Positions 11,044 to 19,684 are shown, numbered from the stretch's first letter. The stretch: 64,000 nt of DNA from Paenibacillus cremeus (GCF_007786445.1 NZ_VNJI01000003.1:124001-188000); one strand, 5' to 3'. The notes: generated by a model not told the origin, from the letters alone. A program made the numbers and translations.

Positions 11044-11478
11044 TTGAGAATCGAAGCCAAAGGAAAAGGGAAAAGCATCGAAATCTCGCTACTCGACCGG
11101 GTGATGTGGGTACAACATTTTGGAGAAGAGGAAGTGGAGTCATTCATTGCTTTTGCCTATAAAGCACTAATAAAAGAAGAGTGTGGAGACCCGAAGGATG
11201 TCCCGAAAATTGTTGACTTTAAATTACACGGCGACATATGTATCGAACTGCGCATGGTAACTGAATACGGCTGCTTCTTTTTTTCAGCTGCACCTTATGC
11301 GATATATGGGGACTCGTTCCCTAAACCAGACGACCCAAGTAAAAAATACCACTACAGCTACTATTATATGCCACACGATGCGATCAAAAGCTTCAATAAA
11401 TGGCTTGATAAGATTGAAGGACCGATCCAATTGGAGGAACGACGTAGAAGATATGCCTTGAAGCTAAACCAAGAATAA
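11044..11478 (+). CDS. Hypothetical protein, 144 residues
   Basis: Not recognised. A soluble, charged protein with aromatic-rich blocks (EYGCFFFSAAPYAIYGD, KYHYSYYYMPHDAIKSF) and a basic tail (LEERRRRYALKLNQ). I prefer TTG 11044 as the start because AGGGGGATGG lies 8 bases upstream and similarity-like sequence begins there. The same frame is open back to GTG 10957, but that leader is not protein-like. A tiny gene follows closely with its own ribosome binding site, so the two may form a unit. Confidence 0.5.
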   Translation: MRIEAKGKGKSIEISLLDRVMWVQHFGEEEVESFIAFAYKALIKEECGDPKDVPKIVDFKLHGDICIELRMVTEYGCFFFSAAPYAIYGDSFPKPDDPSKKYHYSYYYMPHDAIKSFNKWLDKIEGPIQLEERRRRYALKLNQE

Positions 11479-11499
11479 ATCTTGAAGGAGATGAAGCGA

Positions 11500-11631
11500 G
11501 TGGAGCAGCAGCTGAGAGTGATTAATAAGTTGAAAGAAACTCAACGGCCCATTCAAGTCATAAGCAATGCTAAAAGGTCAGATCCCGTTCTTGAACAATT
11601 CTATCGTGCTCAGAGAGAAATGTTGTCTTAA
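11500..11631 (+). CDS. Small hypothetical protein, 43 residues
   Basis: GTG start with GAAGGAG nine bases upstream, 21 bases after the stop of the preceding gene. An in-frame ATG at 11491 sits too close to the ribosome binding site. The product is a basic, glutamine-rich helix-forming peptide (begins VEQQLRVINKLKETQRP, ends LEQFYRAQREMLS) with no membrane segment. It is followed by a terminator at 11676. The clean translation signals and position suggest a real gene, but I know no family for it. Confidence 0.4.
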   Translation: MEQQLRVINKLKETQRPIQVISNAKRSDPVLEQFYRAQREMLS

Positions 11632-11675
11632 GGCATGCAACCATTTGATTGTTAATAGCGTTAAACAAATAAGGG

Positions 11676-11703
11676 GAAGCCGCTTACTGCGGTTTCTTTT
11701 TTT
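11676..11703 (+). terminator. Terminator
   Basis: Hairpin GAAGCCGC (11676-11683) with GCGGTTTC (11689-11696), one G-T pair, then seven T's. Confidence 0.8.
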
Positions 11704-11842
11704 ATATCCTTTTATATTTGTAGAAATTAAAATGAATAATCAATAACAATAATAATATGATATAAAACAATGTGTATTTATTGATGAACGATAAATATTG
11801 TGCTAAAATCAGGTTGTCATTAAATATTGTGAGGTGTTTATT

Positions 11843-12322
11843 TTGAGAGAAGTCACCACTTTGTTTTTAAAAATAGCTGTTTTTGTTATAGGGCTAGCGG
11901 TTCTTGCTTTATGTATATTTTTGGTGCCCCATATAGCGAATTTCGCAGCAGAATTGTATCCCAATATGGCTTCAATGAAATATCTCGTTTTCATCCTAAT
12001 GTATGGAGCGGCTGTGCCTTTTTACTTTGCTCTTTATCAGGCTTTCAATCTGTTACGGTACATTGATGGGAACGCAGCGTTCTCCGAATTATCTGTAAAG
12101 GCATTAAAGAACATCAAGCGCTGTGCGTTTATAATCAGTGGTTTGTATGTAGTAGGTTTGCCACTCTTTCATTTAATAGCGAAAAAAGTTGACCCTCCGA
12201 TTGGATTAATAGGACTTATCATCATTTTTGCTTCGTCCGTTATCGCCATTTTTGCTGCTATCCTTCAACGGCTTCTACAAGAAGCGATTAACATAAAATC
12301 AGAGAATGATTTGACGGTCTGA
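11843..12322 (+). CDS. DUF2975-family membrane protein
   Basis: Integral membrane protein of about 159 residues with four hydrophobic helices (about residues 7-29, 45-67, 95-117 and 122-145). The pattern and the motif LLRYIDGNAAFSELSVKALKNIKRCAF between helices 2 and 3 are typical of DUF2975. These genes are usually paired with a small Cro/CI-like regulator, as here: the next gene begins 10 bases on. TTG 11843 is preferred because GAGGTG lies six bases upstream; GTG 11834 is part of that site. The function of the family is not known. Confidence 0.8.
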   Translation: MREVTTLFLKIAVFVIGLAVLALCIFLVPHIANFAAELYPNMASMKYLVFILMYGAAVPFYFALYQAFNLLRYIDGNAAFSELSVKALKNIKRCAFIISGLYVVGLPLFHLIAKKVDPPIGLIGLIIIFASSVIAIFAAILQRLLQEAINIKSENDLTV

Positions 12323-12332
12323 GGTGGATGAT

Positions 12333-12551
12333 ATGGCGATTATTATTAATATTGATGTGATGTTAGCAAAACGAAAAATGAGTGTAACGGAGCTTTCGGA
12401 GAAGGTTGGAATTACTATGGCGAATCTTTCTATTCTGAAAAATGGGAAAGCGAAAGCGGTTCGTTTTTCAACATTAGAAGCGATCTGTAAGACTTTGGAT
12501 TGTCAGCCTGGTGATATTTTGGAATATAAAAGCGATGACAACACTCAATAA
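12333..12551 (+). CDS. Small XRE-family (Cro/CI-like) transcription regulator
   Basis: A 72-residue protein that is almost entirely a helix-turn-helix domain: MSVTELSEKVGITMANLSILKNGK followed by RFSTLEAICKTLDCQPGDIL, the YozG-like pattern. It lacks a sensory domain. It sits immediately behind the DUF2975 gene; the GAGGTGG ribosome binding site overlaps the upstream stop region, so the pair is translationally close. It likely autoregulates the two-gene unit, by analogy with the family. A terminator follows at 12595. Confidence 0.88.
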   Translation: MAIIINIDVMLAKRKMSVTELSEKVGITMANLSILKNGKAKAVRFSTLEAICKTLDCQPGDILEYKSDDNTQ

Positions 12552-12594
12552 AAACAGACAACAAATTGATTTAACGGGAGTCGATTGAGAATTT

Positions 12595-12624
12595 AAGGGA
12601 TAGCTATTAAGCTATCTCTTCTTT
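12595..12624 (+). terminator. Terminator after the DUF2975/XRE pair
   Basis: Eleven-base stem with an ATTA loop (core GATAGCT at 12599-12605 with AGCTATC at 12610-12616), followed by CTTCTTT. Moderate T tail. Confidence 0.6.
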
Positions 12625-12831
12625 GCGTTGAGTATTGTATTGAGTTATTTTCGAGATTACTACGCCCTCTAGCTATCACATTTTGAAATAACGGGTATTG
12701 AATCTTTTCATAACTACATCAAATTTCATTGTGGTAACATAAGCTGCATAGCAAACGTACTGTATGAACCTTGTGACAACAGGGGATGATAGAATGCCTA
12801 AGAATGGAGATCCGATAAGAGGTATCAAGGT

Positions 12832-13530
12832 ATGAGTGATCCGGTACTAACCAAAATAACGAACAGTCCGAAGCGGAAGTCGCTATTTCATTTTACGAGA
12901 GTCCGAAACTTGCTTTCCATGGTGCAGCAAGATGCTTTGTACTCAAGTCATCAGGCTGATCCGGCTTGGTCGAATGGAAGACGGGAAGTGCGAAGAGAAA
13001 TTCATTTTCACGGCCAAGTCTATATAGCCAATGCTCATCTGCGGATTGCGGATCAAATGATGGCCGCCAATACAACGCATCAACAATTTTATCATTATTT
13101 GGATCAGCACGTATTTTTTTGGCCGACGTATCGCGACTGTCTTAAAATGCTCGAGATGTATTCAAAACGAGAACCTCAGGAAGCCTTCGCCATCCTTCAA
13201 CTCGATGCCTATTCGCTGCTGTTTGATTACCACAACAGAGTGAAATTGTCCAAGTACGATTCCGGAAGCTCGCCTCGGTACGCGAATCGTTGTTCCTATA
13301 AAAAGAGTCTTCAAATGTTTTTGCCGCTAGAGCAGTTCGAGATGGTACGGGAAAATGATGTGCCTACGAAGCCTTCAGAGATCCGAGAGGTGCTTGTGGA
13401 GGAAAAAGTAACGAACCTGTCCCGTTATTTACAGGCCGTTTACTGCAATGAGATGAAGGAGATACCCGATGGTTGGAGGATGTACGCACAGTCACTACAG
13501 GATTTTAAGAAAGGGGAACTAATGAAATGA
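12832..13530 (+). CDS. DUF7002-like protein, possible ADP-ribosyltransferase fold
   Basis: A 232-residue soluble protein. It opens with KSLFHFTRVRNLLSMVQQDALYSS, a hallmark of proteins with an ART-like fold in which L-H-F/x-T near the N-terminus forms part of the NAD site. It continues with an Arg-rich segment (RREVRREIHFHGQVYIANAHLRIADQ) and DQHVFFWPT, the FFW signature of the DUF7002 group. The biochemical activity of this group is not established. The assignment comes from motif recall, not alignment. A following small frame overlaps the stop codon (ATGA), suggesting translational coupling to something now degraded. Confidence 0.6.
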   Translation: MSDPVLTKITNSPKRKSLFHFTRVRNLLSMVQQDALYSSHQADPAWSNGRREVRREIHFHGQVYIANAHLRIADQMMAANTTHQQFYHYLDQHVFFWPTYRDCLKMLEMYSKREPQEAFAILQLDAYSLLFDYHNRVKLSKYDSGSSPRYANRCSYKKSLQMFLPLEQFEMVRENDVPTKPSEIREVLVEEKVTNLSRYLQAVYCNEMKEIPDGWRMYAQSLQDFKKGELMK

Positions 13531-13688
13531 TTTGGAGCATTCTAAAATCCCGAAGCTTTTTGCTCGCATATATTTTAGTCATTCTGATGCTTAAGGATGC
13601 TCACATCTGGCCAAAGTGCTGCGGCGATCCTTCAAGAAATCATCGAACAAGCGCAAGATATTCTAAAATAATCGTAGAGTACGTCTAA
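13527..13688 (+). CDS. Small overlapping open frame, 53 codons, probably a remnant
   Basis: ATG at 13527 overlaps the stop of the DUF7002-like gene (ATGA) and follows AAGGGGAACTA. The first 22 residues (MIWSILKSRSFLLAYILVIL) form a credible membrane segment, but the rest (cysteine- and arginine-rich) does not look protein-like and overlaps another frame with nitronate monooxygenase-like sequence. I read it as the N-terminus of a small membrane protein whose 3' part has been replaced. Confidence 0.25.
   Translation: MIWSILKSRSFLLAYILVILMLKDAHIWPKCCGDPSRNHRTSARYSKIIVEYV
13588..13671 (+). pseudogene. Possible C-terminal remnant of a nitronate monooxygenase-type flavoprotein
   Basis: A 27-codon open stretch ending in TAA reads CLRMLTSGQSAAAILQEIIE then QAQDILK. 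The block SGQSAAxI followed by an acidic helix resembles the last residues of FabK/nitronate monooxygenase-like proteins. Nothing upstream in this frame belongs to the family. It is too short for certainty. Confidence 0.25.
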
Positions 13689-13718
13689 AGTCCGCGTAAA
13701 TATCCCGCGGACTTTTTT
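13687..13718 (+). terminator. Terminator
   Basis: Perfect 10-bp stem AAAGTCCGCG (13687-13696) with CGCGGACTTT (13706-13715) and a T6 tail. Confidence 0.85.
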
Positions 13719-13747
13719 ATTTTCATCTCAATCTGGAAAATCATCAA

Positions 13748-14179
13748 TCAAGGTTCTAAACCCCCATTGAGTAAGACTGTTGTTAAAAAAGCTCCGACTG
13801 GCGGCAACTCTTGACTCGGAATCGGAGTGCCTGTGAGTCTCGTATTTGTTGTTGCAATCCAGGTCCCATGCTCACCTGCTTGTATTGAGGGAGGCTTCAT
13901 AAGAAGTGTTCCATTTAGGATATAATGCCGCACTTTAATGGATGCATCATCCAATATACTTAAATGACCAGAATACGATGCATAAGGGGAGTCCATTTTT
14001 AATTGCTTGGCTCCCTCATCCCACGTTCCATGGATCGGGATCTCCGAACCACGAAAATTAATACTTCCCATTACTCGGTTACCAGTAACCGAATTGATGC
14101 TAAATGTGCCAAACACAACGGGTCTACCCCCTGCATTAGCTTGGATACCCCACCGTGAGGGGGACGGAATACTAGCCAT
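13748..14179 (-). CDS. Hypothetical beta-rich protein, 143 residues
   Basis: Unrecognised. No signal peptide or membrane segment is visible. The sequence is rich in Gly, Thr, Ser and Pro, with alternating hydrophobic strands (VVFGTFSINSVTGNRVMGSINFRG, seen at about residues 21-44; EIPIHGTWDEGAKQLKMDSP), suggesting a small beta-barrel or sandwich. The start is well supported by AAGGAG eight bases before ATG 14179. It has no close co-directional neighbour and diverges from nnr. It could be a spore or cell-surface protein, but that is only a guess from composition. Confidence 0.5.
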   Translation of the reverse strand: MASIPSPSRWGIQANAGGRPVVFGTFSINSVTGNRVMGSINFRGSEIPIHGTWDEGAKQLKMDSPYASYSGHLSILDDASIKVRHYILNGTLLMKPPSIQAGEHGTWIATTNTRLTGTPIPSQELPPVGAFLTTVLLNGGLEP

Positions 14180-14317
14180 CTTAATCGCTCCTTATTCAAT
14201 GAGACCGTAGGTATTTGTCATACTGAATTCATTTTATGTAGGTGGATCACCATGTGTCTGTACGGATGCCTATCAGGTACAGTAAGATGAAATAAAGTAT
14301 TACAAGGGGGATTGACT

Positions 14318-15844
14318 ATGCATGTAGTTACGGCCGAGGAAATGAGACGCATAGATTTTGATACCATTCAGCGCATCGGGATCCCAGCATTAGTTCTGAT
14401 GGAAAATGCAGGGCGCGCCGTAGCGGAAGAAATCATCGGTATGGCTCCTCAGGTTGGCCGGCGCTGGCTGATTCTGGTCGGCAAAGGCAATAACGGCGCT
14501 GATGGGCTGGTCACCGCACGTCATTTGCTGGAGGCAGGAGTGGAAGCGACGGTCGTTTACACCGTTGATCCGGCATCGCTTACAGGCGACGCAGCCGTGC
14601 AGCGGGATATTGCCGCGAAGCTGCAGATCCAGGCTATGCGATACGGGATCGACACTCTCGATTGGCGCGACTATGACGGAGTTGTCGACGGTCTGCTTGG
14701 CACTGGATCAAAGGGTGCGCCTCGCCACGTTTATGCCAAGCTTATTGAACAAGCGAACGCCAGCGGGCTCCCGATCGTTGCCATCGATATTCCCAGCGGG
14801 ATCAACGCGGATACCGGAGAGATCAACCAGCCTTGTATCCGTGCGACCAAGACAGTAGCATTGGCCTTCAAAAAACGCGGACTCCTGCAGTTTCCTGGTG
14901 CCGAGTGCGCAGGGGAGGTCGTAGTGCGCCCCATTGGAATTCCTGTCGGGCTTGCCGACGAACACGAAGTCACCACGTTCGAGTTGAACGATAAGGCACT
15001 GGAACGAAAGCTAGCTGCCTCTTCTGCTTTACGACGCGCCCCAGACGCTCACAAGGGGACAGCCGGCCATGTGCTTGTAGCCGCTGGATGCCGCGCGTAT
15101 AGCGGAGCGGGGCTGCTCGCTTCGACGGCTGCTTTGCGGGGTGGCAGCGGCCTCGTAACTTGGGCAGCACCTGCTGCACTTGTTCCCACTCTTGTCGGGC
15201 ACCAGCCGGAGCTGATCCTTGTCCCTGTTAGCGATAACGGGCAAGGGGATTGGGATGGCACAAGCATTCAAGATTTACTAAAGCTGATAACGGGCAAGCA
15301 AGCGCTTGTCGTGGGGCCGGGCATGGGGCGTTGGAACGGGGATACCGAGTGGCTTCGCGAGGTCTGGGAGAGCACCACCCTCCCGCTCGTTATCGACGCC
15401 GATGCGCTGAACATGATCGCGGATGCGCCTGACTTCCCGGAATGGCGAAGAAGGGAGGAGGCTACGATAATGACGCCTCACCCGGGCGAAATGGCGCGGC
15501 TCGCCAAGCTGCCGACGAAGGAAGTTCAGCGAGATCGCATCGAACTCACTCGTCGCTATGCAGCCGAGCACGGCGTTACGCTCGTGCTCAAGGGAGCCCG
15601 CACGGTGTGCGCCACCTCGCATGGCGAGGTGTACATCAACGTCACCGGGAACGCGGGAATGGCCACGGGCGGCTCCGGCGACGTGCTCGCCGGCCTCATC
15701 GGCAGCTTGCTCGCCCAGGGGTGTTCCGCCGCACAGGCGGCTGCACTAGGCGTTTATCTCCACGGGGCAGCGGGGGACAGAGCTGCGGCTAAACGCCCAT
15801 CGACCAGATCTCTGATTGCAGGCGACATTGTCGATGAGCTGTAG
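14318..15844 (+). CDS. nnr: Bifunctional NAD(P)HX epimerase / ADP-dependent NAD(P)HX dehydratase
   Basis: Repairs hydrated NADH and NADPH. The protein has 508 residues, matching the fused bacterial enzyme. The N-terminal YjeF/NnrE domain (about 1-215) shows MENAGRAVAEE, VGKGNNGADGLVTARHL (nucleotide loop), VDGLLGTGSKGAPR and AIDIPSGINADTGE. The C-terminal ribokinase-like NnrD domain (about 230-508) has HKGTAGHVLVAAG, VGPGMGRW, IDADALNMI, TPHPGEMARL and the NVTGNAGMATGGSGDVLAGL substrate/ADP site. AAGGGGG seven bases before ATG 14318 supports the start over TTG 14312. GC content rises towards the 3' end. Confidence 0.95.
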   Translation: MHVVTAEEMRRIDFDTIQRIGIPALVLMENAGRAVAEEIIGMAPQVGRRWLILVGKGNNGADGLVTARHLLEAGVEATVVYTVDPASLTGDAAVQRDIAAKLQIQAMRYGIDTLDWRDYDGVVDGLLGTGSKGAPRHVYAKLIEQANASGLPIVAIDIPSGINADTGEINQPCIRATKTVALAFKKRGLLQFPGAECAGEVVVRPIGIPVGLADEHEVTTFELNDKALERKLAASSALRRAPDAHKGTAGHVLVAAGCRAYSGAGLLASTAALRGGSGLVTWAAPAALVPTLVGHQPELILVPVSDNGQGDWDGTSIQDLLKLITGKQALVVGPGMGRWNGDTEWLREVWESTTLPLVIDADALNMIADAPDFPEWRRREEATIMTPHPGEMARLAKLPTKEVQRDRIELTRRYAAEHGVTLVLKGARTVCATSHGEVYINVTGNAGMATGGSGDVLAGLIGSLLAQGCSAAQAAALGVYLHGAAGDRAAAKRPSTRSLIAGDIVDEL

Positions 15845-15884
15845 AAGGAAGCACTGCTGCGAAAGCGGTAGTGCTTCCTTTTCT
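15845..15884 (+). terminator. Terminator after nnr
   Basis: Long hairpin (AAGGAAGCAC...GTGCTTCCTT) with a GAAA loop, starting directly after the stop codon and ending in TTTTCTATTT. Confidence 0.85.
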
Positions 15885-15955
15885 ATTTCTTGGAATAATG
15901 CAGCATAAATCCACACAAAATAAAAATCGAAAAATTGGGAAAGGAGGGAAGTGCC

Positions 15956-17362
15956 ATAGAGCTTAGCAAGCCAACCCTTCCACTGGACGTGAGCGAACGT
16001 GTTAACGTCAACTCCGATGCATTGCGACATATTTTTCATAATTGTGCGGATGTCGTATTTAGACCTTTAAAATTTATGGATCAGTCCGATCTGCTGCTCG
16101 TGTACATTGAAGAGCTGACAGACTCGGATAAATTGGAACAGATTATTACAGCCTGTTTGCTTTCTCAGGATGTTGATCGGCTGAAGCAATATCAAATGGT
16201 GAATCAGCTTTCGGAAATTGTAGCCAAAGTGTTGAAAGGCAGTACAGCCATTTTTGTAGACGGAAAGCCTTTTGCTTATGTAGCAGACCTGACCGATTTC
16301 AAACAGCGCGCCATTAATGAACCATCGAATGAGGCGAATATTCGAGGACCGCGTGAAGGATTTACCGAGGACCTCAAAACTAATTTAAGCATGATCCGAA
16401 GAAAAATCAGTCATCCGAAGCTCAAATTCGAGAAGCATCAAGCCGGAGAACTGACGAATACGGAGTTTGTTGTGGCCTATATCGAAGATGAGGTCAAACC
16501 CGAGCTGCTGCAAGAAGTCCGTAGAAGACTTGAAGCGTTTCAAACGAATCAGCTGCTGGATTCCGGATATATTGAAGAATTTATCGAGGACAAGACCTTA
16601 TCCTTTTTTCCGCAAATCCAAAATACCGAACGTCCGGACACCGTATCCTCGAGTCTTTTGGCAGGCCGAATAGCGATTATCGTCGACGGCTCTCCCAATG
16701 CACTATTAGTGCCGATGACCTTTTGGGCGGGATTTCAAGCGGCGGAAGACCATTATGAACGATTTTTATATGTTTCGGCTGTGAGGCTTTTGCGGTTCCT
16801 GCTTGCCATGATGTCCTGTTTACTTCCCTCTATTTATGTTGCACTTACGACATTCCATCCCCAAATGATCCCGCTTGCTGTCATGCTCAGTATTTCGGTA
16901 TCTCGAGAAGGGATTCCGTTTCCCACCGTGATCGAAACGTTGCTCATGGAGCTCATGTTCGAAGGGCTGCGAGAAGCCGGTCTACGGCTGCCTAAAGCCA
17001 TCGGTTCAGCCGTGAGTATCGTAGGGGCACTGGTCATTGGAGAAGCCGCTGTCCAAGCTGGGTTTATCTCAGCTCCCATCGTGATGATCGTTGCAGGTAC
17101 CGGAATTGCTTCATTTGCGTTTCCGAGCTATAGCTTGGCACTGCCCTTTCGAATATTGCGGTTTCCACTTCTAATATTAGGTGGATTCATGGGGCTGTAT
17201 GGGGTCGCGATTGGAGTCATGTTCGTCATGATTCACCTTGTGACACTGAAATCCTTCGGTGTCCCCTATTTAAAACCGTTAACTCCGATCGGCCAAAATA
17301 TCTGGAAGGATACGCTATTACGAATGAATAAACGGTACATATCGGCGCTGCGTAAGCCATGA
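15956..17362 (+). CDS. GerA-family spore germination protein, A subunit
   Basis: A subunit of a nutrient germinant receptor in the inner spore membrane, about 468 residues. The N-terminal half is the hydrophilic GerAN domain (DVVFRPLKFMDQSDLLLVYIEEL, about residues 27-50; GSTAIFVDGKPFAYV). The C-terminal half has about five membrane helices, with the family stretch EGIPFPTVIETLLMELMFEGLREAG. The start is unusual. The best ribosome binding site (AAGGAGG at 15941-15947) has ideal 8-base spacing to an ATA codon at 15956; the only canonical in-frame candidate upstream is TTG 15935, which lies before that site. First gene of an A-C-B operon; the stop overlaps the next start. Confidence 0.92.
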   Translation: MELSKPTLPLDVSERVNVNSDALRHIFHNCADVVFRPLKFMDQSDLLLVYIEELTDSDKLEQIITACLLSQDVDRLKQYQMVNQLSEIVAKVLKGSTAIFVDGKPFAYVADLTDFKQRAINEPSNEANIRGPREGFTEDLKTNLSMIRRKISHPKLKFEKHQAGELTNTEFVVAYIEDEVKPELLQEVRRRLEAFQTNQLLDSGYIEEFIEDKTLSFFPQIQNTERPDTVSSSLLAGRIAIIVDGSPNALLVPMTFWAGFQAAEDHYERFLYVSAVRLLRFLLAMMSCLLPSIYVALTTFHPQMIPLAVMLSISVSREGIPFPTVIETLLMELMFEGLREAGLRLPKAIGSAVSIVGALVIGEAAVQAGFISAPIVMIVAGTGIASFAFPSYSLALPFRILRFPLLILGGFMGLYGVAIGVMFVMIHLVTLKSFGVPYLKPLTPIGQNIWKDTLLRMNKRYISALRKP

Positions 17363-18522
17363 TGAAGAAAGTCGGTCTAATGATGTGCTTGATACTGACC
17401 ACGCTATTGACGGGCTGCTGGGATCGAAATGAAATTAATAATTACGCGTTCTGGATTGGAACGGCCCTGGATTTGTCGGAGGATGGAAAGCTTGTCAAAA
17501 GCGCTCAGGTTGCCGTTCCCGCCGATTTCAAGAGCAAGCAAGGGGGCGGGGGATCCGGTAAACGAGGAGACATTGTTCTGACGGCTACCGGAACGTCCAT
17601 CGTTGACTTGACCCAGCAAGTTCAAGATAAGCTGCCCCGCAGGGTGTTTCTAGGTCACCGCAGATCCATTTTCATTGGTGAAAAGCTTGCCAGAAAAGGG
17701 TTAGTCGAGATCATGGATCAGTTTACACGGAATACCGATACGCGGATGCGCACGGATATCTTCGTTGTGAATCAAGGAGAAGGCAAAGATGTATTAAAAA
17801 TTAACAGTCCCTTTAATCAATTCTCCGCCATCGTCGCTGTAGATCAAGACCGATACTGTCGTTTAGGGGACACGGCTCTGCGGGATGTTTTACTCGATGT
17901 AGGATTGGATGGCATCCGGCCTTCCATGCCGATGGTCGATATTTCACCGAATAATGAACAAGAGAAAGCGGAAATCATGGAAGTGAAATCGGTTGCGATC
18001 TTTAATAAAAACTTGCAAATGGTCGGTAAAGTGTGGGGGAGAGAATCGCTGGAGATGTTCTGGGTGAAAGGGGTATTAAAAGAACAATTCATCACCGAAG
18101 AAATCGAGGAAGGCAGCATCTCTTTATACGAATCCAATTTAAAGAAATTCGTTCGTACAGAAATTAAAGGTAATCGAATTAAAGCTTTTGTACAGCTTGA
18201 GGGAACGGGACGAGTACTGGAAAACAACACGAATATTGATGTTTCCGTAACCGCAGAACGTGTTCCGCTGGAGCGTAAGCTCAATGAAATCAAAGCCAAG
18301 AAGGTCGAAGCTACGATTAAGAAGCTGCAGCAGCAGTTTGGACAAGATGCGGTTGGAATCGGAGAAGAAATTCACAAAGAGCATCCGTACCAATGGAAAC
18401 AGCTTCGGGGCAATTGGGATCAGCTTTTCCCGACGGTTGAGGTATCCGTGAAGGTCAAATTGAAAATTCAGAACACGGGGGATATCGGAAGGCGTATCCC
18501 AGGGATTGGAGAACGAAAGTGA
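17359..18522 (+). CDS. Ger(x)C-family germinant receptor lipoprotein, C subunit
   Basis: A 387-residue lipoprotein anchored to the outer face of the inner spore membrane, working with the A and B subunits. The signal peptide ends in LLTGCWDRNEINNYAF, combining the lipobox with the WDxxEI signature of Ger(x)C proteins. The middle domain has PRRVFLGHRRSIFIGEKLAR. The C-terminal domain has helix VEATIKKLQQQFGQDAVGIGEEIHK, the typical Q...D.xGxG region. It overlaps the A gene by 4 bases (ATGA), so translation is coupled. Two adjacent ATG codons are possible starts (17359 and 17362). Confidence 0.93.
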   Translation: MMKKVGLMMCLILTTLLTGCWDRNEINNYAFWIGTALDLSEDGKLVKSAQVAVPADFKSKQGGGGSGKRGDIVLTATGTSIVDLTQQVQDKLPRRVFLGHRRSIFIGEKLARKGLVEIMDQFTRNTDTRMRTDIFVVNQGEGKDVLKINSPFNQFSAIVAVDQDRYCRLGDTALRDVLLDVGLDGIRPSMPMVDISPNNEQEKAEIMEVKSVAIFNKNLQMVGKVWGRESLEMFWVKGVLKEQFITEEIEEGSISLYESNLKKFVRTEIKGNRIKAFVQLEGTGRVLENNTNIDVSVTAERVPLERKLNEIKAKKVEATIKKLQQQFGQDAVGIGEEIHKEHPYQWKQLRGNWDQLFPTVEVSVKVKLKIQNTGDIGRRIPGIGERK

Positions 18523-19616
18523 AAATTACACCTTGGCAGTTGTTTTGGACGCTCACTACGTTAGAAATTTCCATGAGTATTTGGCTCACGGTATCTCCTA
18601 CGATTGAAACTTCTAGACAGGACGCATGGATTTCCCTTGCCGTGGCCGGTGTCATTGGATTTGTCGTGACTCTGATTTACGTTCAAGTGTGTCAGCGGAA
18701 TGCTTCTCAAACCCTGGTGGAGTTTGCGCAGACGCTCTTGGGAAAATGGGTCGGAAAGCTCATCGCTGTGTTGTATATTTTAATGTGGTTTACGGTGTCT
18801 GCCGATATATTGAGAATCTTCTCCTTGTTTATAAAGCAATTTCTGTTTCACGATACGCCGATTTGGGTGATTGCAATCCTTATGGTCGCCGCTATGGTGT
18901 ACATCAACTACGCAGGAAGCATCGAAGCCATTGCTCGCTTCAGTGAAATGGCCGGACCGCTGCTTCTAGTCGGCATTATCATAACGTTCGGATTAAATGT
19001 ACCTAATCTGCGCCCCTCGCTCCTTTTGCCTATATATGCAGACTCTGGGGCCATAGCCATATTGAAGGGGTCATTCGTGAATGCCTCATTCCTGGGAGAG
19101 TCGATGATGATCATGATGTTAGTGCCGTTTATTACGAATTCGCAAAAGATGCTGAAGCCCACTTTACTCGCGATTTGTGTTCCGTCCTTGATCGCCGTCT
19201 TTACGGCTATTTTTGTCATTATGACCTTCGGGACCAATGTCGGCTCCACTTTAATTTTTCCCTATTTTAGTATGGTGCGCTTTATCAATTATCTAGAATT
19301 CATTCAAAACATGGATGTTTGGATTATGTTTATATGGATTTTCGGCGTTTTTGTAAAGCTAGCCATTTACTTATTCATCAACAGCTTCGGAACCGCGCAA
19401 TTGCTCGGCATCAAGAATTGGCGAGCAGTGATCGGATTTGCAGCAGCCGTCATTTTCACGATGTCCCTCGTGCCCGCAAACATCATTGGACTATTGGATT
19501 ATGCCAAATTCGTATGGATCATTTACATTTTCCCTATATTCATTGTAGGCTTACCAATTATTTTATGGCTTGTAAGTCTTCTCAGAGGCCAAAAGCGGGA
19601 GGCCAATCTAATATGA
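18519..19616 (+). CDS. GerAB/ArcD/ProY-family germinant receptor permease-like B subunit
   Basis: A 365-residue membrane protein with about ten helices, an APC-type transporter homologue that forms the ligand-binding B subunit of the receptor. It begins MKITPWQLFWTLTTLEISMS, the usual N-terminus of B subunits, with PTIETSRQDAWISLAVAG after helix 1 and FLGESMMIMMLVPF in the middle. GTG 18519 overlaps the C-subunit stop by 4 bases. The germinant cannot be predicted from sequence. The operon ends at the hairpin near 19670. Confidence 0.93.
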   Translation: MKITPWQLFWTLTTLEISMSIWLTVSPTIETSRQDAWISLAVAGVIGFVVTLIYVQVCQRNASQTLVEFAQTLLGKWVGKLIAVLYILMWFTVSADILRIFSLFIKQFLFHDTPIWVIAILMVAAMVYINYAGSIEAIARFSEMAGPLLLVGIIITFGLNVPNLRPSLLLPIYADSGAIAILKGSFVNASFLGESMMIMMLVPFITNSQKMLKPTLLAICVPSLIAVFTAIFVIMTFGTNVGSTLIFPYFSMVRFINYLEFIQNMDVWIMFIWIFGVFVKLAIYLFINSFGTAQLLGIKNWRAVIGFAAAVIFTMSLVPANIIGLLDYAKFVWIIYIFPIFIVGLPIILWLVSLLRGQKREANLI

Positions 19617-19656
19617 CCAGATTAAAAGGAACCATTGCCATAGGGGCATCATAGTC

Positions 19657-19684
19657 GGGCCGCGAATTTCGCGGCTCTTTTCTT
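19657..19684 (+). terminator. Terminator of the germination operon
   Basis: GC-rich hairpin (GCCGCGA with TCGCGGC) followed by TCTTTTCTTTT. Confidence 0.75.

Noticed and set aside
19613..19654. 13-codon frame overlapping the stop of the germination B gene
   Set aside because: Too short, without a separate ribosome binding site, and it runs into the terminator region.
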